64,000 bases of DNA from Volvariella volvacea V23. Lineage: Eukaryota; Basidiomycota; Agaricomycetes; Agaricales; Pluteaceae. Position 1 is the stretch's first letter, and each line of letters opens with the position of its first letter. The stretch lies in assembly GCA_000349905.1 (NCBI GenBank), contig KB722739.1:1610809-1674808 (forward strand). The letters are read 5' to 3'. Below the pieces are notes generated by a model that was given only the letters and a program-made list of their open reading frames with translations, searched no databases and was not told the DNA's origin. Made by a program: the position numbers and the translations under genes. Below are positions 1 to 11,900 of this stretch, one piece after another.

Positions 1-25
1 CATACCCCTTCGTTCTGCCCGGACA

Positions 26-2269
26 ATGTCGACACTCAACTCGAAACGTCCGATAGATTGGAAGAAGGCTGCCCCCGAACCACCGAAGGGGACAACCACC
101 TTTGCAGCCCAGTCAACACTTCCGAAGCTGCCCGTTCCAGAGTTGCAGGCAACTTTGGCGAAACTCAAAGAGTCCTTGAGGCCCATTGCGTGGTCCGATG
201 CAGAATATGAGGATGCCGTCAAGAAGATTGATCAATTCGCTGTCGTAGATGGCCCCAAACTCCATGAGCGGCTAGTCCAGCGCGCAGCAAACACACCTCA
301 TTGGCTTGAGCAGTGGTGGGACGATATGGGGTACATGGGGTACAGAGACTCGGTAAGTCTCTATGGCGTCTGCTAGTGGGTTCCTGAAGTTGACTTGAGG
401 ACTTAAGGTCGTAGTCAACGTGTCCTATTATTGTAAGGAGAACCTTGAAACTTCAATCATATGACCTCACCACTGTTCAGATGGGTTCGATGAACAGCCC
501 AAGCACCTTCGCCAAACTGCGGCTGCCCGTGCAGCTGGGCTAGCACGCGCCGTTATGATCTTTCGGCAACGACTCAAGCAGGGGCTCCTGAAGCCGGAAG
601 GAACCAAAGAGGGCCCCTTTTGTATGGACACATACCGGTGAGTTTTCCCATGATCCGCAAGCGACAAGACTAACATTTTCAACAGTTGGATGTTTGATTG
701 TTGTCGTATACCTGGTCAAGAAGGGTTAGATTGGGGTATCTCATACGCCAAGGCAGGCGACACCGGGAATACAGGACATATCATCGTATTCAGGAAAAAC
801 CGAGCGTGGAAAATTAATGCCACGGATAATGGAAGAATACTGAGCACAGAAGAATTTGAGAAGCAAATCCAATTCATCTACGACAACAGCACCGTCGAGT
901 ATCCTGGTGTGGGTGTGTTGACAGCCTCAAATCGGGATGTGTGGGCAAAGGTACGCTCTCTTTAACCACTTCGATGACTTGTTGCCGACTTCCCAACTCG
1001 AGGATTATGCCCTTCTTGCCTCAATACCCGAAAATGCCGCAATATTAGAGGACATTCAATCAGCTGCCTTTGTTATTAACTTGGACGACTCATCTCCCAC
1101 CGATCCTGTCCACCACAGCCGCGCACTCTGGCATGGAGACCTCGTCGACGGTGTACCGCGGGGTCTACGAAACCGCTGGGTCGACAAACCAACTCAATTC
1201 ATAGTCTTTGACAACGCGTATGCCGGCATCATGGGGGAGCACTCCGTAATGGATGGAACCCCTACTGTCAGATTGTCCGACGATGTTCTCGAGATGCTTG
1301 CAGATCCCACTTTCGACCATGGCACGGCTTCCTCCGCTCCTTTGGCCAACCCCATACCCTTGGATTGGAAGATTACACCAGCTATCAGCGGAGCTATCTC
1401 CCGCGCCGATCAAGCTGCTCGCGAGCTCATAGAGAGCCAAGAACTTTCATACTACCTAACACCTTATGGCAAGGCTGCTATCAAGAAATTCGGAGTCTCA
1501 CCCGATTCATGGGCCCAAATGATTATACAGTTAGCTTACAGGCGACTTATCGGGTCGAACAAGCGACTTGGAGGCACCTATGAAGCTGCTACAACACGTA
1601 AATTCTATAAAGGCCGAACTGAAGCCATTCGTGTCGTTAGCAGTGAGTCGGACGCTTGGGTGAATAGTATGCTAGATCTTGGAGTTGGACGAGAGGAGAG
1701 GAAGAGACTGTTCGATGCCGCGGTCCAAAAACATGTTTCTCTGGCCCGCGCTGCGGGTTCCGGTCAAGGGTTTGATCGTCATCTCTTCGGTAGGTTTCAA
1801 ATCACCAAGTATGACGAAGCGCGATTATAATATGTATTCTTTACAGGCCTCAAGAACCTCGTTCAGGAGGGCGAAGAATTGCCTGCCTTATTCTCTGACC
1901 CTGTTTACAAGCGATCCACATATTGGGTGCTTAGTACTTCCGCCATCTTCTCTAAGCACTTCCCAGTATATGGATGGGGAGAGGTTGGTTCATCTAGCAT
2001 GGTTGCTGCTTCGTAGTTCTGACACCGAAAATACAGGTTGTACCCAATGGGTTTGGCGTAGCATACATGACAGGATACGATGGTCAGTACATGAATCAAT
2101 CGCTCTTGATTCAATTAAGCTGACAGTATGGCACCATCTAGATCGGCTGCAATACACGATTACATCGAGGAAAGAGATGCCAAATGCCAAGTTCTGTGAG
2201 GAGATAGCCAAGGCAGCGGATGATCTGTACGAATTACATGCCGGGGATCAGGGTAAAAGCAAGCTGTAA
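26..2269 (+). CDS. CAT2: Carnitine O-acetyltransferase, probably peroxisomal
   Basis: This enzyme reversibly moves acetyl groups between CoA and carnitine so that acetyl units can cross organelle membranes. Exons join to give family blocks in order: an N-terminal PxLPVPxL stretch, NVSYYYGFDE built across the junctions near 425 and 480, WMFDCCRIPGQEGLDWG near 685-735, the catalytic His in GEHSVMDGTP near 1233-1262, and the C-terminal block RLIGSNKRLGGTYEAATTRK. At least five short introns are visible, for example after 352 and from about 637 to 685. The start at 26 gives the usual N-terminus, with no mitochondrial presequence visible before the conserved region. The last three residues are Ser-Lys-Leu (2258-2266), a canonical PTS1 signal for peroxisomal import. 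Yeast Cat2 is shared between peroxisomes and mitochondria, so a second start outside the window cannot be excluded. The gene converges with the MYND gene 142 bp away. Confidence 0.93.
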
Positions 2270-3574
2270 CGACGTGGGTTTTTCTATGTAGATTATACAA
2301 TGGAATAACTTGGGATTCAATCCTACCAGACCTTTGTTATGTAAACACAGATACCCTTCTGCATCGTTTCTTCAACGAAATGATATAGTACATATTGTGC
2401 TAAATACATTCTTAAAAGACATTTTCTCGATCTTGTGGACCATTTTGAATTCTAAGGTCCTTGGGGGGATTCTTCTTGTTGATTAATTTCCTCCATTCAC
2501 GATCGTAAGTCGACCTGCGTAGCCGTTCTAGACTGATAGCACCTAGAAGGAGAAGATATACATAAGTGAACAATTCGGTCACTTGAACGAGTGGAGGAAG
2601 CATACTGCATCCGAGGTATGGCCCAACTTTTCGCCCGCTGTGGAAGGCAAGGAATAATATAGGAATAAGCGGAGAACCGCCCTTCAAGATAGAATATTCC
2701 TTGAGTAGGTCATCTATATATTCCTTCCCTTCTCCCGCATTTATTCCCATCATCATCTCAATGAATTCCAGAGATTCGTCGATCTTAAAGACCCCAACTG
2801 ATCGGATAGTAAATTCATCCTTGGATTCCGGGGTATAGTCAACGCAATAGAAGATAATGTGTGTTCAGCTTCGATCGACATTTCGGTGAAGCTGTAATGC
2901 ACTTGCTTCAGCCTCGAGATTGAAGCTATGCGAGCTCGTACGCCATTGGGCCCAATTCTCTTCGCGCTGCCCTGCTTCAGGATCTTCTTGCTTCAACTTT
3001 TCGATCCTTCTATTCTCCTCAGCCATCTCGCTGTTTAGAATTATAATTAACGATATAAGCCGCAGAGATTCGCACATAGCATATTAGAACGCACCGGCAT
3101 GCAACTCTAGAAAAAACAAAAGGAAGACATTCGAGGCAACAGAAATGACGGGGTATGGATAGAGAAACTTACTTATGCAAAGGCCAGTTGGTAGTTTGAC
3201 ATTCTTTGGAGCTGTACAGAAATAATACATGTCAATCGTGTACTAAAAACATCTCTGTGGCTAAACTTACCAATACCACATATACTTACAGCCTGAACAT
3301 CGGGACAGTTTGACATCTGGCTCACGCCGCTCACAGGTTCGACAAAGCTTCGAGAGCCTCGCATCTGTACTAATAGTGTTCTTCCACTTCTTAAACCATT
3401 TCTCTCCCCCTAATTTCATCAGGATTGGGTGTGCCTTGAATCGAGGTTTGATCAGTATGAACTGAAGTTCGTCCTCCGGAATCAAGTTTGGGCTTTTCTT
3501 CAAGAACTTGACGGCCCAATCTTCGTGGCTAATGAGACAATATTGAATCGTTTCGACATGAAATAATTTGGAGG

Positions 3575-3589
3575 AAGTAACTCGCACCC
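3575..3589 (+). repeat. Target-site duplication, left copy
   Basis: The 15-mer AAGTAACTCGCACCC occurs here and again at 4168-4182, flanking the inserted element exactly. On the minus strand it contains the 5' splice site (GTGCGAG) of an intron of the MYND gene. Confidence 0.8.
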
Positions 3590-4167
3590 ATCCCTTCTTG
3601 ACCTCTTACCACCACCTTCCTATTTGGGACAAGGCCTCTCCTCACTGTCTCGCTCATCGTGGACACTCGCCAGTGCCTCCGATGCCTTCACCGGCTAGGA
3701 GGGTAAGTTGCCTGCATGCTGTAAAGCTGGGCACCTGGTTGGGCACACGATCGATGGGCGCGATGGGGTGGATGCCCCCAGATGGGTTTGGATGTGGTAA
3801 CGGCGCGGTTGGGGGGATCCGTCTAGCCCACGATACGGGTGTATATATTAGAGGGACACCAGGTACGTGCCGGGGCACTGATCAAGAACGTCGCGGTTGG
3901 GCAGCCGTTGGCTAGTAAGACAGGCGACCTCGGGCGCAACCAGTGAGTACACCCTCTCTACCCATTCATTACCCTCTAGCCTCTGCTAGAGGGTTGCACT
4001 CCTCTTTAGGGCTGTGCGGTGCACCNNNNNNNNNNNNNNNNNNNNNNNNNNNNNNNNNNNNNNNNNNNNNNNNNNNNNNNNNNNNNNNNNNNNNNNNNNN
4101 NNNNNNNNNNNNNNNNNNNNNNNNNCTCTCACATCCCTGGCCTGGCTAGCCGAATAGATAATTAAAA
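3590..4167 (+). mobile_element. Retroposon-like insertion in an intron of the MYND gene
   Basis: This 578-bp segment, including 100 Ns, lies between two perfect 15-bp copies of the same sequence. It ends in an A-rich tail (AATTAAAA) directly before the right copy. Long target-site duplications with an A-rich 3' end are the marks of target-primed LINE/SINE retroposition, here on the plus strand. Removing the insert and one copy leaves an intron of about 59 bp, normal for this genome, which supports a recent insertion. I see no long open frame, no terminal inverted repeats and no convincing tRNA-type A/B box, so the family is unknown; it could be a 5'-truncated LINE or a SINE. The N run suggests a repeat the assembler could not close. 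Confidence 0.65.
4026..4125. other. Assembly gap, 100 N
   Basis: Exactly 100 unknown bases lie inside the inserted element, so the true length of the element is not known. Confidence 0.99.
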
Positions 4168-4182
4168 AAGTAACTCGCACCC
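4168..4182 (+). repeat. Target-site duplication, right copy
   Basis: Second copy of the 15-mer at 3575-3589. On the minus strand this is the copy joined to the upstream exon, so the original 5' splice site of the intron is here (exon ends at 4181). Confidence 0.8.
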
Positions 4183-5530
4183 TTCACGAACAGAATCCTC
4201 AATCTCCAACTCTGAAAGCACCAGGACTAAATTTGCGCGTATCCTGAAAAGTAGGCCTATGGTATTTCCGAGGTTCTTAGCCTTTGGACCTTGGATGCAT
4301 TTCTAGTGCCTTCTCAAATATAGTCTTTGCCTCAGTTAGGCTGCTATGAATCAAGGCCTCACCGTAGTGGTGGAATAGGACACTGGAAGAGGCGATACCC
4401 TAAATATAGGCTATATGTACTGGAATCATGATATTGGCACTTACGGGTGCTCCATCCAAGGGTTTACCCCACTCTTGAATCGTTTGTATCTCTCGGTGTC
4501 CGCGTCAATGCACTCCTTCAGGTATGGAATGGCTTCTACAGGTTTATTGACGCAGGGGTTCCTATGGCAAGACAAAGGTGAAATTTCATTTTAGGTGATC
4601 TCCCAAAATACTCACATAAGATGCGACGCCAACTTTATTCTCGTGTCAGTAGTCTGGATATTATTCAGTGAATGGAAATCTTGTATTTCTGCATAGAATT
4701 CGCACCATGAAATAATTGGCTTGGTCGGCGTCTTGGTTAGGCGTATAGTGACCAACACCACGGAGCATCTCCTCTGGGGTTTAGTCAACACGCGAAGGGA
4801 CATCTTTAAGGCCCATATAATAGGTTTAAATAAATCCTCAGGTACTAGAATAATTAAATGCAAGGTCATGCGCTGTGATAAGGGCGCTACGACTCACCAT
4901 CTCGAACATCCACCAGATATGCAAATCTAAATAGATTGGGCAGTTGCGTATTGAATGCCAGCGCAGCCGGGGCATTTTCAAATATTTTTTCAGTTGTTCC
5001 AGAAACGAGCACATTGATACCTGCGTGTGGACCTTCCTTGATTATAGCGGGCACTGCAATAGTCGAGGGACAAGTCAGATTAGCAGTCGCTACGGGTGTT
5101 ATCTGTCGGGTGCTGACGTACATTCCTTCACTTCTCGCCGTACGTCCTCCAACGGTGGTAATTTGACATGTGGTGGTATAGCAACTGATCCATGGAACTG
5201 TATTCTTGGAGCAACTATTGCCCTGACGAGTCCGGAGTTTTGTGTCAATGCTTTGACGAGAGATGCGTTCATGTGAAATGCCGTCCAGGTATCACAAGGG
5301 CATATTCTGAAAACGCGCCCAAGATTGCAAAAGGACTCATCCAGTGGTTGGTGTAGGCAAGAACAAAGCGAAAATGCGGAGCACATGCGTTGCTCCATAC
5401 TGAGCTCCCACAGCATGGTACGCCCCTATCTCACCCAATTATTTACCGATGCTTACACAAAAGTTTACGCGAACCGATTTAACAGGCCCATTGTAGTGGT
5501 CAAGATGATATCTAGTAGAGACTACAAGAA

Positions 5531-6275
5531 TTACTTGGATTTAGCACTATTTAAGGCCTTAAGGCCAATTCTCACCAATCCAGACACGCGGAAAGACATG
5601 TCTACCGCCATGACCAGTGGGATAAGGAAAAATGGAATATAGCTCCCTAGAAGCAGGGCGCGTTGTCCAGTCGACAAGGCACCTATATAATCGATGCCTT
5701 GTTGCTTTGGTGGGGTTATAAAAATCATGGCAAGGCACGCAAGAGTGGTTGTGGCTGTAGATGCAGCGTACACAAGGATCAAGACGTAGATTGATTGAAC
5801 ACCTGAGCACGGGAATCCGGGGTTGGGCAGTGCACAACAGAACTCAACGCAGGACGCACCCTTATACAGTCCCCGAGCGCCGAGGAAGAACACCGGGAGC
5901 TGGAATAGTCTAAGACGCAGAATGGGTTAAGCTGACGCGCTGAAGGCCATTCGATCAGCCACATACGCTTCCAACCAGAGGAATGACTTGAACCATGCCA
6001 GGTGTTGACTGGCCCCGAAATGCCCGCTCACACCGCCGATGAGAGGGTCATTGGATAAGTTCACATAGAAGTCTCCGAAAAACTGAAGGTGTTTGGCTAT
6101 AAAGTCGGGGTATATTGCCTGGAGATCCAACGACAGTGTCGCCGGAATGTGAACCTGTGTGCTGCGTCAGATATCTAATATTGTTGCGCCGTGCGCAGTT
6201 GTGACGCACCAAAAAGAAAATGAAATAGATGAGGTCTAGAGGGCGCTGTGAGAGTGGCACGCGCGCGCCTGTCAT
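5531..6275 (-). CDS. EXPERA-domain membrane protein, TMEM97/sigma-2 receptor-like
   Basis: Four exons join on the minus strand into a protein of about 170 residues with four predicted membrane helices, the size of the family. Recognisable blocks are SQRPLDLIYFIFFL, then VHIPATLSLDLQAIYPDF, then AWFKSFLWLEALFQLPVFFLG across the intron near 5965-5900, then VQSIYVLILVYAAST and GSYIPFFLIPLVMAVDM. The conserved Asp in helix 1-2 and the AWFKSFxWxE motif match TMEM97, an ER protein linked in animals to sterol and NPC1 handling; EXPERA domains are shared with EBP sterol isomerase. The C-terminus ends in a Lys-containing tail (SAKSK). The start ATG at 6275 lies only 108 bp from the TRM82 start on the other strand, so the two genes probably share a promoter. 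The fungal role is not established. Confidence 0.85.
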
Positions 6276-6383
6276 TGTTGAACTTTTGAGGCCACCGGCA
6301 ACTGAACGCGGTGAAATTGGTGTAACGTGAGAAGTTAATAGCCGGAGTCCAGTCTTCTCGACGCTCCTTGTCCTCCTCGCTCC

Positions 6384-8380
6384 ATGCCTGCATACCCCTA
6401 CTCGCGACTCGTAATTGGTCCAGTCTACACAGTGGCAGTTGCTGGGCCACATCTGCAACTACTTGACACAAAGTCCGTCGCATGCTTCATTCTTATCATT
6501 CTGTTTCAACCTCGGAACACATAGAACAGGTCAACTGCTTGCCTCGACGACCAACTTACCCGATGCAGAGAAGCAAGCCGCAATCAATTCGGGTGCGGTG
6601 CTGTGTATTGCCATCGACCCCTCGAGCGTGCATCTTGTAACATCAGGGGAGGACAAGAAAATGAAGGTTTGGGAAGTCCCAAGCCTGAAACTGTTAAGCG
6701 ACAGGTGTGTTGTATCACTAGTCAGCCACTAAGGGATCTGACGGGTGGCATTTCATCTAGGGAGTTACCTAAACGCCCCACGGTGATTCGATTTACAGCG
6801 GACGGTCAAACGATCATTACCGCAGACAAATTTGGGGATGTTTTCAGGTAAGTCGGCAAAGTATAGATGCACCCTATCTGATTATCCTTGAGTTATTCGC
6901 TAGTCCCATCTCCTGCAGAACCAAAGCAAAAATCCGACGCGTTAGCGTCACACAACAATCCATCTGGAGGAGAACTGGTATTAGGGCACACATCTGTCCT
7001 CACTGACTTCGTTCTATCTGAGGACGAGAAGTATATAATCACATCAGACCGAGATGAACATATCCGAGCCAGTTGGTACCCTCAAGGATATAACATTGAG
7101 TCGTACTGCCTCGGTCATAAAAAGTACGTCAACAAAACAGCGTTGCAGAGCATTGGTGTTTAGCTTCTCTGTACAGATACGTCTCCGCAATCCATATACC
7201 ACATTTACACCCTTCGGTTTTAGTTTCCGGAGGCGGTGACCCCATGCTGAAAGTATGGGATTGGATGAACGGCAAATTATTACAAGAGATATCAATCATC
7301 GAGGCAGTGATCCCTTTTATCAAGGTGACCCCACCAAAACGAAAACGAGGGTGGAACGAAAGCGAGGAAGGCGGGAGCTCCAAACGTAAATTCCGGAAGG
7401 GAAAGAAAGGAAAAGGGAAGCAGAGGGAAGGGTCACCAGCAGAAGCAGAAAACGTGGATGATGATACGGCAATAAAGGGTGAAGAAGATGCAGAACGTCA
7501 AGAGACCTCCGCCAACGTGGGTGGCTCATCGGGCCAAGAGGAGAAGGCACTTGTGGTCTATAAAATTGATTCCATCGCTGATGGTGCAGAGATGAGGCTC
7601 ATTTTCAGCGTGGTCGGGTAAGAGCAGTCGTGGGTGAAATATGCCAAGTTGAATGAACCAGCCAATCTAGCGCTTCTGCTGTGTTTGCTGTCAGCCTGCC
7701 CTCTTCAAATGAAGCCGTGGTCTCGGAGATTAAGTCTTTCGACTTTGGGGTACCAGTGATCGACTTTCAGGTCACAGGAAATGAGATATGGGTGTCACTG
7801 GATAATGAATGGGCTGGGAAGGAGGCTTCCTTGATTAAACCAGGGCACGAGCATGTGCGGGTCCTAACTATTCCCGCCGGCGAGGTATGTACGTTCACGC
7901 ATCCTAGTTATTAATAATTTCATTTCCCAGAAGGTTCAGCTTGTAGAATCCACGAAGGCCACATCACTTCTCCAAGCGCTCAACACGCATTCCATAGTTT
8001 CTGGTAAAGTTCCAATGCTTCTTGTCGTAGCCCTCGAGCTGATGCAGTATCGGTTCCTGTCTATAGCATCGCAAGACGAGCTCGAGAAGTTGGATCTATA
8101 TTCAAACCTGATCTCTATGCCGAAGCATTCTGATCTTGAAAGCAATCCAATGGATCGGGATATCTCCGAAGTACATCCGGATGAGCAAAGCACCAGCGGT
8201 GGTGCTGAAGGAAAGCAGCGAAGCAAGAAGGAGATTGGGCGGTTGAAGAGTAAAAGGGCAGTGGCACAAGCACTGGCCGGTGCCAGTAGAGGTGCTGCAC
8301 AGGCAGGCGATGATGTGCCCGAAGCGAAGAGAACAAAATCTGAGCACGACGATAATGAAAAGGAGATGCAAGTGGATTGA
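6384..8380 (+). CDS. TRM82: tRNA (guanine-N7)-methyltransferase non-catalytic subunit
   Basis: Trm82 (WDR4 in animals) is the WD-repeat partner of Trm8; the pair makes m7G46 in tRNA in the nucleus. The ATG at 6384 gives MPAYPYSRLVIGP and a first blade AVAGPHLQLLDTKTGQLLAS, once an intron with an unusual GTCCGT donor is removed. Later blades are visible: DPSSVHLVTSGEDKKMKVWE, FTADGQTIITADKFGDVF, LGHTSVLTDFVLSEDEKYII and SGGGDPMLKVWDWMNGKLL. A Lys/Arg/Glu-rich segment (about 7330-7540) interrupts the propeller and could act as a nuclear signal. After the last blade (LLVVALELMQYRF) comes a charged tail with SKKEIGRLKSKRAV and KRTK, ending at 8380. Several short introns are present. Confidence 0.88.
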
Positions 8381-8973
8381 CCGCATTCTCTGCTTCTGCT
8401 GGTGCATGTACAATTGAATTGGGTCATTAGTGACCTATCTAATGACGCCCAAGTGGCACCGACTATGAGACCCGCTGAACATGTGATACTGTATGCGAGC
8501 CGCCGCCTCATTCTCACCCATTGACGCTGTAGAATCAATTGATTTCGAACGTGCATGATATGTGCCATGCCTGAATGCGAGGCCATTTGTGCCTATCAAC
8601 GGTTCCCCGAGCGTGACATTTTTGTTCAGGCCTATTGCCCTGGCAGGAATGAATGACGACATTTGATATCGTTAGGGGCCAAGAAAAAGTCAGAAAAAAA
8701 GATGGTGGGCGTCTGGGTCAGACCGGCTGGAGGACTGAGACCACAGGACGGACGACTGCTGGGCTAGGTATAGATAAGCGAGCTGCATGAGACTCTGAGG
8801 GCTGCGGGGAGGGGAGGGCTGATCAAATAGAGGACAGTCGGTGGAGGTCAAGTGACCGGCAAAACCCAAAATTGCTACCACGGCCTCGCGGCAACGACAA
8901 CTGGGCTGAGTGTCTGTTGTGTGGTGTCTCCTCCGCTGCAAGCCTTTTTGCCACTGTCTCCTCCTCACCACCA
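8381..8973. other. Intergenic region between TRM82 and the RhoGEF gene
   Basis: No gene is seen. The last 250 bases are rich in CT tracts just before the ATG at 8974, as is common for promoters of strongly expressed basidiomycete genes. Confidence 0.6.
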
Positions 8974-11900
8974 TGGACCGCCCAATGGGCCCCAGACAGC
9001 CCCCAGCAAGAGGCGATGTCGCCTTCGAGTCCATCTTCGGCCGTCCCAGCGCTGCTCATCACCAGCAGCCTTCCCATCCCCCTCATTACCATCCTGCTCC
9101 AGTCCAGCACCCTCATCTCCAGCCCGCACCTTATCAGCACCCTCATTATGCCCCAACAATCGACAGGCGTTCCTCTCATCAGCCTCCTCGCATCCCCGCT
9201 GGATACCCAGTTCAGCCACCTCCATCTGGATACCCTCAGCAATATCCTCCAAATGTCCCAGGTCAACAGCCTCAACCCCCGTCAGGTTATCCTATCCAAC
9301 AACCTCCTGCGTATAATCACCCTCCTCCATCTAATCATTACAACCCCCCTCTGGCTCGCGCGCGTTCCGTTCCTCACACAGGTGGTGCCATTATGCCACC
9401 CCTAGGCGAACCCCCAGATCGAGGTCCTGCGGCTTTCCAGCAGCAACCTATGCAACCTCCTGCACAGAACTATCCCCACCAGGTCTTCCTTAATAGTCCT
9501 GCCGGGCCACAGGGTGATTGGAGTCGATATCAAAATCTGCCAGGCCCGGCGGACAGAAACTCCTACCCACCTCAGATACCTCCAATACGAAACGGAAGCA
9601 ACGGTCGTCCGCCCGATCCTCCACGGCTAGGTGTCACCCTCGAACATGATGACGGAAGGTTAGGCCTTGACTTCAGCAATTCCGCAGGTGACAGTGGCAG
9701 TGGTAACTCGAGCGACCAAGGAACGGATGATGGTAGTAGTGAACTCCCTTGGATGCGAAGCGATGATACGAGTAAGTTTATCGTATCGTATTCATGGATA
9801 GCACATATGAATGCACGTTTCCTTTCATAGCGAACTCCAGAAGGAGATCTCAGCCGAACCCAGCGGCCCATTCTCACACATCAAAGGTTTGTCCAAGCTT
9901 TAATGGATCTAGAGCGCTGCCTAATGGCTTGCAGACGCACCCCCTTCGTGTTGACACTGCTTCTGTTCAATCTGCACGCACCTCCTTTGCCAGCGCTTCG
10001 CCCGCCTCTTCCACAATTGCGGAGGCGTCAACTGTCACGACCGCAACTGCCACGGCCCAAGATCAGCATCCTGTTCCAGGTGCCCGGAGATCGTCAGACT
10101 CAACGCGGACAGGACACCGTAACAGTGCCACGCTTCCACGACGCGATCGTACCCCTCAAGATCGTTCTATGTCTATGTCTGCTGCCACCACCACACTGCG
10201 AGCTGCTCTAGAGCAAAAAGCCGCCGCCCATGGCCGTGATTCTCCCAGCTCCGTTCGACCACGTCCCAGAAAAACACCGATCGTTTATCCTGCGTTACTG
10301 TCTAAAGTAGCTGAGGCGTTTCGTGATCGTATACCACTTGCGGATAGAGAAAAAGATGGCCTAACTTATAAGAATGCATTTGACGGGCGAGAGGCGGTCG
10401 ACAGAATTGCCTATATTATTAAGACGACGGACCGCAATCTCGCACTACTGTTGGGTAGAGCGCTGGATGCACAGAAGTTCTTCCATGATGTCACCTATGA
10501 TCATCGACTACGAGATAGTCCAAATGAACTTTATCAATTCCAAACGAGGGTTCCAAGTCCATTTGTCAGTGGCGAATTCCAGACGGACGACCCCATCATT
10601 CAGAATGGCAAATCTGCTAATGATTCGTCGGCAGAGGTGGGAAGGCCACTTATCTCCATCTTGCTGTTGGCCTTATGGCACTCACGTCACATTTCTTATA
10701 GGAAAACCATTCACCTGCGCCTGCAGGCAGGTCAAGGAAGGATATATCTACAAGCCTGGATGACGTGCCACTACCCTCGGGCGTTTTCACGTTGCTGACA
10801 GATTGCTATTCTCCCACATGTTCACGAGATCAGCTGTGTTACAGCATTGCATGTCCCCGCCGCCTTGAACAGCAAGCACGTTTGCACATGAAGCCACATC
10901 CCGGATTGTCCCAACCCATGGCACAGGATACCATGGGCGACGTTGTAAGTGTTACCATATACTGGTGTCATTCCTTTCCTGGACTTGCTGTAGGATAAGG
11001 GACCGCTATGGGTCAAGTCGGTTCCCCAAGAGATCGTGAATAGTGTATCAGAGACTGAAAGGAAGCGGCAAGAAGCTATCAACGAGGTGATATACACCGA
11101 AAGGGACTATGTGCATGACCTCGAGTACCTCAGAGACGTAAGCCAATCCTTTATACAGCACTGATCAGTTTCAAGAATTTGGATAGTGCTGGATCAATCG
11201 ACTCAACAACGACGAGTGCATCCAACCCCCCAAACGAAGAGAGGAGTTTCTTACTAATGTTTTCTGGAACGTCCACGAGATCTTGCAAGTCAACATCAAA
11301 CTGCGGGATGCACTTGCCAAACGGCAAAAGTCTTACGCCGTGGTGGAACGAATTGGGGATATATTTTTGGAGCATGTCCCTAATTTCGCGCCTTATGTCA
11401 AGTATGGCGCTCACCAACTATATGGGAAATATGAATTCGAAAAGGAGAAGTCATCCAACCCGGCATTTGCCGCATTTGTTGAGGTATGTGATGTGCTTTT
11501 TATCTCGGTTGTGTTGCGGAAGTCTCAGCTTTCTCCTGCAAGGTTACCGAACGGCTGCCGGAGTCAAGAAAGCTTGAGCTTAACGCTTATCTCACGAAAC
11601 CTACGACTCGTTTGGCTCGTTACCCACTCTTATTGGAAGCTGTGTTGAAGCATACACCTCCCGATAGCCCGGATAAGACGATCATACCGCAGGTCATTTC
11701 AATCGTACGAGACTTCTTGGCCAAGGTCAATGTCGAAACGGGGAAAACGGAAAACCGCTTTAACCTAACTCAGCTCGACCAACTACTCATTTTCAAACAG
11801 GGCGAAGAGCCTGTATGTGATTCTTTGGACTTTAATTACCCTTATTGATTCAGTTGCAGGACCTTCGCCTTACTGAGGAAGGGCGTGAGATAATTCATAA

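Larger units (their letters stand above)
2412..5416 (-). pseudogene. TPR-like/MYND zinc finger protein, frame damaged
   Basis: Read on the minus strand, spliced exons give a helical, TPR-like N-terminal part (for example LTEAKTIFEKALEMHP near 4320-4270) and then a complete MYND finger. The finger runs over three exons between about 3340 and 3050: CxxC in LCRTCERR, CxxC in RCSGCK, then YCSKECQ, NWPLHK and VAC. All zinc ligands are present; MYND fingers bind proline-rich partners. Two places break the frame. A TGA at 2865-2867 sits in a frame that is open on both sides, with about 150 more codons to 2412. Around 4790-4815, coding-like sequence switches frame and meets TAA. The second break can be removed by one long intron (about 125 bp) and the first possibly by a weak 60-bp intron, so this may still be a working gene. 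An inserted element occupies one intron. The start at 5416 is a guess and the function is unknown. Confidence 0.5.

Noticed and set aside
7936..8586. A 216-codon minus-strand frame across the end of TRM82.
   Set aside because: It is antisense to the well-supported charged tail of TRM82 and is rich in Ser/Cys as expected for a shadow of that sequence.
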